Shown here in pieces: positions 21,314 to 27,817 of a stretch of 27,817 bases of DNA (position 1 is its first letter; each line of letters begins with the position of its first letter). Source of the stretch: Cellvibrionaceae bacterium. GTDB taxonomy: Bacteria; Pseudomonadota; Gammaproteobacteria; Pseudomonadales; Cellvibrionaceae. The translations under genes were made by a program, and so were the position numbers. Under the pieces are notes generated by a model. It was not told where the DNA came from. It searched no databases and saw nothing but the letters and a program-made list of their open reading frames with translations. Location of the stretch: assembly GCA_021151615.1 (NCBI GenBank), contig JAGKXA010000028.1:1-27817 (forward strand). The letters run 5' to 3'.

Positions 21314-21418
21314 GTAGGGGCGCAATTTATTGCGCCCTTTGTATTGCCCCTGGATTTTCAAATGGCCAACTGCAAATTCCCAGGCTCTAAATTAGGGCGC
21401 AATAAATTGCGCCCCTAC
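21314..21418. mobile_element. MITE-like palindromic element with 24-bp perfect inverted ends
   Basis: The 24-bp arms at 21314-21337 and 21395-21418 are perfect reverse complements that begin GTAGGGGCGC. Each arm is itself nearly palindromic (GGGCGCAA-TTTA-TTGCGCCC). The 57-bp core has no reading frame of note but contains a CCTGG/CCAGG pair. Size and structure fit a non-autonomous repeat mobilised in trans. No clear target duplication was seen. It lies between the ffs promoter and tpx, in an otherwise gene-free stretch 21274-21591. Confidence 0.7.
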
Positions 21419-21591
21419 AGATTGCAAAAATACCCTGCAATTTCATCAAAACATGACCAATTCCCTGTTATTACAAAGATTTTTTCCGCTGTGGCGCGAT
21501 TTGCAATTCCCTTTTTTGCTGCCATCAACTAGGCTTCTCTTCAGTTTTTTCAGTGACAAATCAAACACACAAGGTTCAGGAGTATATTTTT

Positions 21592-22089
21592 ATGGCAACA
21601 GTGACTCTCAAAGGAAACCCATTCAACACCAACGGTAACCTGCCAGCAGTGGGCGGCAAGGCACCCGCATTCAAACTGGTAAAAACCGATCTTTCCGAAG
21701 TTTCCTCTGGTGATCTGGTTGGCAAGCGCGTAGTGCTGAATATTTTCCCAAGTGTTGATACTCCTACCTGTGCTCAATCAGTTCGCACCTTTAATGCCCA
21801 GGCCAGCGCACTGGAAAACACTGTGGTGATATGTGCTTCACAAGACCTGCCCTTCGCCTTGGCACGCTTCTGCGGTGCTGAAGGACTGGATAAAGTAATT
21901 CCTGCGTCCGCTTTCCGCTCTGCTTTTGCTTCTGACTACGGTGTAAAACTGGTTGACGGCCCACTCACTGGCCTGACTGCACGTGCAGTTGTGGTTCTGG
22001 ATACAGAAGGCAAAGTACTGCACACCGAGCTCGTGAGCGAAGTTGCCCATGAGCCAAACTACGACGCAGCACTGAAAGCCCTGGCTTAA
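21592..22089 (+). CDS. tpx: Thiol peroxidase Tpx (atypical 2-Cys peroxiredoxin)
   Basis: Protein of 165 aa that reduces lipid and other hydroperoxides using thioredoxin. Peroxidatic C60 in SVDTPTC and resolving C94 in RFCGAEG correspond to C61 and C95 of E. coli Tpx. MATVTLKGNP is the usual start, and a third cysteine (C81) also has a counterpart in that family. ATG 21592 follows AGGAG at 9 nt; the frame runs upstream to 21553 but without a better site. Monocistronic, with its own terminator. Confidence 0.96.
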   Translation: MATVTLKGNPFNTNGNLPAVGGKAPAFKLVKTDLSEVSSGDLVGKRVVLNIFPSVDTPTCAQSVRTFNAQASALENTVVICASQDLPFALARFCGAEGLDKVIPASAFRSAFASDYGVKLVDGPLTGLTARAVVVLDTEGKVLHTELVSEVAHEPNYDAALKALA

Positions 22090-22109
22090 TTTGCCGTTTT
22101 TGCATCACT

Positions 22110-22140
22110 AAAAACGCCAGCCTTGTGCTGGCGTTTTTAT
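22110..22140 (+). terminator. Intrinsic terminator of tpx
   Basis: ACGCCAGC / GCTGGCGT stem with a short loop, flanked by AAAAA and TTTTTAT. It begins 20 nt past the tpx stop. Confidence 0.9.
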
Positions 22141-22432
22141 TTCCTACCCTGACGAATAATCCTCACTTCACCACCACCCTTCCCGTTTCATCTCACGCGA
22201 TCAACCCCGATTACAAACTTGGCAGCCACCTGAACAGGCATTAACCTGAGCTTTTTATAGCCAAAAACTCTGAAAAACCGACCTATTTTTTTACTTGTCA
22301 CGCAGCCTGATAAATAGCCTCTGCCTATACTCAAGCCAGGAACCACGGGGTTTCAGGGGAAAGCAATCCAAACGGTTTCCCATTGAAAGCTGCGGTAAAG
22401 TTTCAGCGAGGTAATCAAGGGAGCCGTACAGG
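22141..22432. other. Gap before the histidine kinase, no gene seen
   Basis: No supported reading frame and no recognised riboswitch. A GGGAAA (22359-22364) and a TTTCCC (about 22376-22381) could pair in the leader. The promoter was not located with confidence; TATACT at about 22326 lacks a good -35. Confidence 0.4.
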
Positions 22433-23887
22433 ATGCCACCTCAGGGCGATTCACCCACACAGCCTGGCTATATTCGCGAGCTATTGGACGCAGTACCTGC
22501 GGGCATTATTGTGACCCACCAGGATGGACGCATCAGCTATTTGAATGCCGAAGCGGAACGCTTGTTTGGTTACTCACGCGCAGAACTGATTGAGCAGAGT
22601 ATCGATCTGCTGCTCCCGGACCGTTTTAGTCGCAACCACTCCCAACTACGCCAAAGTTATATTGACCAACCCTCCACGCGCTACATGGGTGCGGGCCGAG
22701 ATCTCTACGGTAAACGCAAAGATAACAGTGAATTTCCATTGGAAATTGGTTTGCGTTCGCTGGTTGCAGATGGCGAACAGTTTATCGTTGCCACCATTGT
22801 TAACATTACGCGCCGCAAACAATTGGAAGAGCGTTTTAGTAAAGTAATTGACGCGTCACCCTATGGTCAATTGTTGGTGGATGAACACGGCATTATTCAA
22901 ATGATCAATCCCAGCCTGTTGCGTTTGTTTGGCTACAATCGCGATGAATTGCTCGGCAAATCCATGGATGTTTTATTGCCAGAACGCTATCGCGATGGCC
23001 ATGAAAAATTGCGCGCAGGCTATATTCAAAAACCCAGCTTGCGTCCGATGGGTTTAGGGCGCGATTTAACCGGCCGACACAAAAGTGGAACAGAAATTCC
23101 CATTGAAATCGGATTGAGTCAGGTCGAAAGCGACGCAGGTAATTTAACCCTCGCAGTGGTCACTGATATTTCCGAGCGCAAACGACTGGAGTTAAATTTA
23201 AAACAAGCCAACGCGCATCTGGAAGAATTTACCTACGTTGCCTCGCACGACTTGAAATCGCCCTTGCGCGGCATTAGTGATTTGGTGGAATGGATTCATG
23301 AGGACCTGGGCGATAAAGCGCCCGAATCAGTAGGAAAAAATATCGAGCGTATTCGTTTGCGCATCAGTCGGATGGAACGTCTAATTGAAGACTTGCTGCT
23401 CTATGCTCGCGCCGGAAAACGCGCAAAAGAATCCAGCGGTATTGATGTAGAGGCATTGATTAGCGGCATTATTGAAATGCACCCTATTCCTGCCCATTTC
23501 CATATCCAGCAAGACATTCGTATCAAAGAAATAATCGCCGCAAAAATTCCGTTGGAAACGGTACTTCGCAACCTGTTCAGCAATGCATTAAAACACCACA
23601 CAGGTGTAGAACCCCATATTTCCATCAGCGCCGAAGCCAGCGGCAGTTATTGTTTATTCAAGGTGATTGATAACGGCCCCGGAATACCTAAAGGGGCACA
23701 GGAACGAGTGTTTCGTTTATTCCAAACCTTGAGCAACAGCGAAAGTTCCGGCAGTGGTATTGGACTCGCGCTAGCCAAGCGTCTCACCGAAAGCCATGGC
23801 GGACAAATTGAATTAATTAGTGATGATACCGGCTGCATTTTTCACGTGTGGTGGCCACGTTTTGCGAGGAAAGATATCGATGAATAA
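22433..23887 (+). CDS. Double-PAS sensor histidine kinase
   Basis: Protein of 484 aa, soluble, with no membrane segment, so it senses a cytoplasmic cue. Two PAS domains, about 13-126 and 135-250, look like recent duplicates: both hold a DG/HG start, SYLNAEAERLFGY or INPSLLRLFGY, LLLP(D/E)R, then R(Y/P)MG(A/L)GRDL and FPLEIGL/IPIEIGL. HisKA follows with phosphoacceptor H272 (VASHDLKSPLRG), then HATPase_c with N-box NLFSNALKH (about 379-387), DNGPGIP (about 413-419) and GSGIGLALAKR (about 440-450). ATG 22433 has AGGGAG 10 nt upstream. The stop overlaps the response-regulator start by 8 bp, so the two are coupled. The PAS cofactor, if any, is unknown. Confidence 0.92.
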   Translation: MPPQGDSPTQPGYIRELLDAVPAGIIVTHQDGRISYLNAEAERLFGYSRAELIEQSIDLLLPDRFSRNHSQLRQSYIDQPSTRYMGAGRDLYGKRKDNSEFPLEIGLRSLVADGEQFIVATIVNITRRKQLEERFSKVIDASPYGQLLVDEHGIIQMINPSLLRLFGYNRDELLGKSMDVLLPERYRDGHEKLRAGYIQKPSLRPMGLGRDLTGRHKSGTEIPIEIGLSQVESDAGNLTLAVVTDISERKRLELNLKQANAHLEEFTYVASHDLKSPLRGISDLVEWIHEDLGDKAPESVGKNIERIRLRISRMERLIEDLLLYARAGKRAKESSGIDVEALISGIIEMHPIPAHFHIQQDIRIKEIIAAKIPLETVLRNLFSNALKHHTGVEPHISISAEASGSYCLFKVIDNGPGIPKGAQERVFRLFQTLSNSESSGSGIGLALAKRLTESHGGQIELISDDTGCIFHVWWPRFARKDIDE

Positions 23888-24311
23888 TTCAGGCAAAGTC
23901 AGTATTTTATTGGTAGACGACGATGATGTAGCTGCTGAGTCAGTAGTTCGCAGCCTGCGCAAGCACGCTATGGATTTCCCAGTGGTGCTCGCGCGTGATG
24001 GCATGGAAGCGCTGGAGATCTTGCGCGGCGATCACGCTGATTTAACTATCGAACGCCCCTATCTGGTATTGCTGGATCTCAATATGCCACGTATGGATGG
24101 TTTTGAATTCTTGCATGAGGTACGCAATGACAAAAAATTACGTGATAGCATTATTTTTGTGTTGACCACATCCGATGCAGACACTGATCGTGCACGCGCC
24201 TACCACGAAAATATTGCCGGCTACATGGTGAAATCCGCCATAGGCCCACAGTTCGCCAAACTGGCGAGCCTGCTGGACAATTATCGAAATACTGTCAGTC
24301 TGCCCGGTTAG
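23880..24311 (+). CDS. Single-domain response regulator (Rcp1/CheY-like)
   Basis: Protein of 143 aa made only of a receiver domain. Acidic cluster DDDD (13-16), phosphoacceptor D66 (LVLLDLNMPRMDG), conserved Thr in VLTTSDAD, and Lys in MVKSA. The insert around 50-60 (RGDHADLTIERPYLVLLDLN) is typical of regulators paired with PAS or phytochrome-type kinases. No output domain, so it probably passes phosphate or binds a partner. ATG 23880 is preceded by GAGGA at 9 nt and lies within the kinase's last codons. The downstream GGDEF-EAL gene starts 43 bp after it. Confidence 0.92.
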   Translation: MNNSGKVSILLVDDDDVAAESVVRSLRKHAMDFPVVLARDGMEALEILRGDHADLTIERPYLVLLDLNMPRMDGFEFLHEVRNDKKLRDSIIFVLTTSDADTDRARAYHENIAGYMVKSAIGPQFAKLASLLDNYRNTVSLPG

Positions 24312-24354
24312 AACATGTCTTTTTAGCGATAGCAGAGTCACGAGGACACTGACT

Positions 24355-26862
24355 ATGATGCCTGATAGCTTCGCCGACAATAAATCCCTGTTGTTGTTAG
24401 TGATTGAAGACGACGATGTGGATATGGAGAAAATTACCCGCGCATTGCGTAAAACCCTATTGAAATTACGGATCATGGAATCTACCTCGGCAAGCCACGC
24501 CGAAATGCTGTTACAACAACATCCATTTGATTGCGTGATTATTGATTACCAACTGAAAGATTCCTTGGGTTCCGAGTTAATCCACAAGATTGTGAATCAC
24601 AAAAATACACCCACTCCCGTCATTATGGTTAGCGGCAATACCGATGAGCGCATCGTTGCCGATGCCATGCGCGATGGTTTATTTGATTACCTGCCCAAGC
24701 GCAATCTGGACACCGATTTATTGCGTAAAACCTTGCAAGCCAGCCAGCTCTGGGCAGAATCCGAGCGTCAGGCAAAAGAAGATCGCACTCGCTTTAACCA
24801 ACTCGCCGAAGGCTTGCCGCAACTCACCTGGACCTGCCTGCCCGACGGCTATTGTGATTTTGTCAATCGCCGCTGGTGTGAATACACCGGCACGCTAATC
24901 GAAACACAACTGGGCTTTGGCTGGCTGGAGAATGTGCATCTCGATGATCGCGATTACCTGATGAAATCCTGGATGGGCGCGGTGGAATCCGGCAAGGAAA
25001 TGTTTGTGATTTTCCGCATCCGCCGCCACGATGGTGCCTATCGCTGGTTTGATACGCGCGCTATTCCACAACGCAACGAGCGTGGAGAAATTGTGCGCTG
25101 GCTCGGCAGCAATACAGACATTACCGATGTAGAACTCACCCGCCAGGCACTGGCCAATAGCGAACAACTTTTCCAAGCCGTTTTTGATTACGCTCCTCTG
25201 GGAATGGTGCTGGTTAACCTGCAAGGCCAGATTATTAAAATAAACCCTGCCTTGTGCCAAATTCTGGGTTACGACAATCACATTTTCGACAATGACCGTG
25301 AGCCGCTCCCCACAAAACTCACCAAGTTTATCAGCGAGCAAGACCAGGAAAATGCACACTTTCAATTAGAAAAGCTGCACACTGACTCTGTACGTTTCGT
25401 ACAATTTGAAGCACAGCTATCTACTCGCACAACGCATTTTGTCCCCACATTAATTAGTGCGGCTTTTATTAACAAATTCAATGACGAATCTTGTTACCTG
25501 CTTCAAGTCTATGATCTTTCCGAGCGAAAACGCTACGAATCACAGCTCATTAAACTGGCTCATTACGACACTCTCACTGGGCTGGGCAATCGCGCCAAGC
25601 TGCACCAGGAAATTGAATTTTTAATTAAAAAATCTCACCGTAACGCCGCCCCCTTTGCAGTGCTATTTGGCGACATAGACCACTTCAAACAAATCAACGA
25701 TGGACTTGGCCATGAAGCGGGCGACCAACTGTTAAAAATTATTGCCCGGCGATTGCAAAAAACGCTTCGCCACGAAGACAGTGTATGTCGCTTGGGCGGC
25801 GATGAATTTGTCATACTTCTACAAGATGTGACCAAATTTGAAGCCGTGGTGTCCGTCGCCGAAAAGCTGATAAAAAAAGTTCGCAAGCCCATAAAGCTTG
25901 GCAGCAATCGAGTCCACGTAGGAATGAGCTTTGGAATCGCACTTTACCCTACCGACGGCAATGACGCCAAAACGCTACTGCGAAACGCGGACAGCGCGCT
26001 CTACGATGCGAAATCGAAAGGCCGGAATTGTTATCAACTCTATCGCAAAGAATTAACTGAATACGTGCACAACCGTTTATTGTTGGATGCAGATCTACGC
26101 AAAGCCATCAGCAACCGTGAATTTGAACTGCATTATCAACCTGTTATTAATTTGGATACACGCGAAATTGTTTCCGCCGAGGCATTAATTCGCTGGCACC
26201 ACCCGACGCGCGGCATGGTGCCGCCGGATGAATTTATTGCTTATGCACAGGAAACCGGATTGATAGTTGCAATGGGCGAATGGATTATTCAGCAAGCCTG
26301 CGTTCAGGCCAAGGAATGGGAAAATGCGGGCCACCCAATTTCAGTTTCCGTTAATATTTCAGCACGGCAATTCGTGCAACAAAATTTGCTATCCATAATT
26401 AACCGCGCACTGGAAATCTCCGACCTGCCTGCGCACCGACTAACCGTTGAAATTACAGAGCAAATGTTTTTAGAGAATACGGACAACAACTTGAAACAAA
26501 TCAGCGAACTCAAGGCGATGGGAATAAAAATATCCCTGGATGATTTTGGGGTCGGCTATTCGTCGCTTAGTTATATTATCCGCTTTGCACCGCATTACCT
26601 GAAGGTTGACCGCTCATTTGTCAATCGTATCGGTACTGCCAAAGAACATGATGAAATGGTCAAAGCAATTATTGGTCTCAGTAAAATTATCCCCATGCAA
26701 ATCGTTGGCGAAGGTGTAGAAGACACTAACCAACAACATTTTTTACAAACGCATGGCTGTGACTTTGGTCAAGGCTATTTGTTTTCGCGCCCGTTGCCGC
26801 AACAAAAACTACTCGTTTTTCTTAACGAGTACACGAATCGGGAACCAGCAAAAATCGCCTAA
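24355..26862 (+). CDS. Receiver-PAS-PAS-GGDEF-EAL cyclic-di-GMP protein
   Basis: Protein of 835 aa. Receiver about 13-130 with D64 (VIIDYQLKDS); PAS about 147-262, with the PAC-like RIRRHDGAYRWFDTRAIP; second PAS about 272-390; GGDEF about 405-565 with intact GGDEF at 481-485 and inhibitory I-site RHED at 472-475; EAL about 580-825 with EAL at 609-611, NISARQF, DDFGVGYSS and EGVED. Every main catalytic residue I can check is present in both halves, so it could make or break c-di-GMP, and its receiver may switch between them. Start ATG 24355 (or the next, 24358) follows GAGGA. Same direction as the kinase and regulator: likely one operon. Confidence 0.93.
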   Translation: MMPDSFADNKSLLLLVIEDDDVDMEKITRALRKTLLKLRIMESTSASHAEMLLQQHPFDCVIIDYQLKDSLGSELIHKIVNHKNTPTPVIMVSGNTDERIVADAMRDGLFDYLPKRNLDTDLLRKTLQASQLWAESERQAKEDRTRFNQLAEGLPQLTWTCLPDGYCDFVNRRWCEYTGTLIETQLGFGWLENVHLDDRDYLMKSWMGAVESGKEMFVIFRIRRHDGAYRWFDTRAIPQRNERGEIVRWLGSNTDITDVELTRQALANSEQLFQAVFDYAPLGMVLVNLQGQIIKINPALCQILGYDNHIFDNDREPLPTKLTKFISEQDQENAHFQLEKLHTDSVRFVQFEAQLSTRTTHFVPTLISAAFINKFNDESCYLLQVYDLSERKRYESQLIKLAHYDTLTGLGNRAKLHQEIEFLIKKSHRNAAPFAVLFGDIDHFKQINDGLGHEAGDQLLKIIARRLQKTLRHEDSVCRLGGDEFVILLQDVTKFEAVVSVAEKLIKKVRKPIKLGSNRVHVGMSFGIALYPTDGNDAKTLLRNADSALYDAKSKGRNCYQLYRKELTEYVHNRLLLDADLRKAISNREFELHYQPVINLDTREIVSAEALIRWHHPTRGMVPPDEFIAYAQETGLIVAMGEWIIQQACVQAKEWENAGHPISVSVNISARQFVQQNLLSIINRALEISDLPAHRLTVEITEQMFLENTDNNLKQISELKAMGIKISLDDFGVGYSSLSYIIRFAPHYLKVDRSFVNRIGTAKEHDEMVKAIIGLSKIIPMQIVGEGVEDTNQQHFLQTHGCDFGQGYLFSRPLPQQKLLVFLNEYTNREPAKIA

Positions 26863-26872
26863 TCCACACATT

Positions 26873-27793
26873 TCATTGGTTTACCTGAATAACTCCTTGT
26901 AGATTTTTGAGGCAGTGTGCTTTAGCAAGCTGCAAAAAATCTTGCACAAAAGGCGCTTGCACCTGCTCATCGCGGATTGCTGCATAAAGCGTGGGCCATA
27001 TACCTTTGGCACCCGCTGAGCGCACGCTAATCAAACCCTGGCTCACATACTCCGCCAATACCCAATTGGGTAACGCACAGACCCCGCGCCCACTGGCAAC
27101 CAATTGCACCATCATCAGCGTCAATTCAGACGTGCGTACTGCTTTGGGCTCAAGGTTTGCTGGCTCGAGAAATTGCTTAAAAATATCCAGCCGGTTACGT
27201 GCGACCGGATAGGTAATTAATGTTTGATCCACCAAATCCTGCGGCTGCAAAAATTGTTTTTCGATAAGTGCATGATTATTTGCCAACGCAATTTGCATTT
27301 CATAACCAAACAACGGCACATACTCAACCCCTTTAATTGCTTGCGGGTCTGAAGTAATCACCAGATCAATATCACCTTGCGCTAATGCAGGTAGCGGTTC
27401 AAATGTAAATCCACCGGAAAAATCCAGCTCAATACCAGGCCATTGGTTACGATAAACATCAATCGTCGGCATCAGCCAGTTAAAACAACTATGGCATTCA
27501 ATGGCCATGTACAAACGCCCCGCTTCGCCGTGCACCAATTTTTTTACATCGCGCTCGGCTTCCGCAACTTTAGCGATCACTTCATCTGCCAATTGCAAAA
27601 TGCGCTTGCCCGCTTCGCTGAAACGCAAAGGGCGACTCTTGCGAATAAACAACTCGCATTCCAGACGCGACTCCAACTCTTTTAACTGATGGGACAAGGC
27701 GGATTGCGTCAGGAACAAACGCTCGGCCGCTTCCACCAGACTGCCGGTTTCGCGCAGGGCAATCAGGGTTTTTAAATGGCGAATTTCGATCAT
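26873..27793 (-). CDS. metR: MetR-type LysR-family regulator
   Basis: Protein of 306 aa resembling E. coli MetR: MIEIRHLKTLIALRETGSLV start, TQSALSHQLKELESRL recognition helix, LFIRKSRPLRFSEAG, and the diagnostic IECHSCFNWLMP in the effector domain. MetR uses homocysteine as co-activator of methionine-synthase genes (metE, metH). ATG 27793 is preceded by GAGGG. Only 24 bp upstream are inside the window, so the usual divergent target gene, if any, lies outside. It converges on the GGDEF-EAL gene with a 10-bp gap and no visible terminator. Confidence 0.9.
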   Translation of the reverse strand: MIEIRHLKTLIALRETGSLVEAAERLFLTQSALSHQLKELESRLECELFIRKSRPLRFSEAGKRILQLADEVIAKVAEAERDVKKLVHGEAGRLYMAIECHSCFNWLMPTIDVYRNQWPGIELDFSGGFTFEPLPALAQGDIDLVITSDPQAIKGVEYVPLFGYEMQIALANNHALIEKQFLQPQDLVDQTLITYPVARNRLDIFKQFLEPANLEPKAVRTSELTLMMVQLVASGRGVCALPNWVLAEYVSQGLISVRSAGAKGIWPTLYAAIRDEQVQAPFVQDFLQLAKAHCLKNLQGVIQVNQ

Positions 27794-27817
27794 AGAGATG
27801 CCCTCACATGTACAAAC

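Noticed and set aside
22290..22432. Cyclic-di-GMP riboswitch before the signalling cluster
   Set aside because: A CACGCA-like stretch is present, but the GEMM core and its paired helices are not.

Overview
The window looks like chromosome of a chitin-degrading gammaproteobacterium. Cellvibrio or a close relative is my best guess. The guess rests on the secreted GH18 chitinase with serine-rich linkers and CBM73/CBM5-like modules, the large TonB-dependent receptor beside it, and Pseudomonas-like housekeeping blocks (ffs / dnaX-ybaB-recR, rnd-ycgL-ycgN, metR, tpx). No database search was possible, so the genus is an inference.

Layout. (1) 1-2700 is AT-rich and accessory in character. It holds the 3' part of a Cys-rich protein with a ten-copy Pro-Ala repeat, a HigB2/HigA2-type toxin-antitoxin pair with a promoter covered by two matching inverted repeats, and three small genes close behind in the same direction (an acidic 73-aa protein, a UPF0303/HbpS-like protein, and a conserved protein of unknown function). 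(2) 2719-5604 holds a divergent LysR regulator / short-chain dehydrogenase pair, the Cys-tRNA(Pro) deacylase ybaK, and a small exported protein. (3) 5605-11613 is a chitin-use locus. A chitinase on + and a TonB-dependent receptor on - converge on a bidirectional terminator, and the chitinase leader carries a perfect 12-bp palindrome at a predicted transcription start. (4) 12035-15843, minus strand, holds dps with four tandem 17-bp repeats in its upstream region, a GNAT/von Willebrand factor A membrane-protein pair, and a small membrane protein. (5) 15862-21273, minus strand, is housekeeping: rnd-ycgL-ycgN, dnaX-ybaB-recR, and the 4.5S SRP RNA gene ffs. (6) 21314-21418 is a MITE-like palindromic element, followed by tpx. 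(7) 22433-26862 is a signalling cluster: a double-PAS histidine kinase, a single-domain response regulator, and a receiver-PAS-PAS-GGDEF-EAL protein. (8) metR closes the window.

The strongest non-coding signals are these: a complete E. coli-style programmed -1 frameshift cassette in dnaX (upstream GGAG, A AAA AAG, 7-bp stem, immediate -1 stop); the ffs gene with a -35/-10 and a GC-rich discriminator; two unrelated short tandem-repeat arrays (4 x 17 bp and 4 x 15 bp) in short intergenic gaps; the paired operators of the toxin-antitoxin operon; and the palindrome upstream of the chitinase. I found no tRNA, rRNA, CRISPR array, insertion sequence or prophage. Nothing here is clearly a new multi-gene system. 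The best candidates for undescribed biology are the genes downstream of higBA and the chitinase promoter with its long leader.
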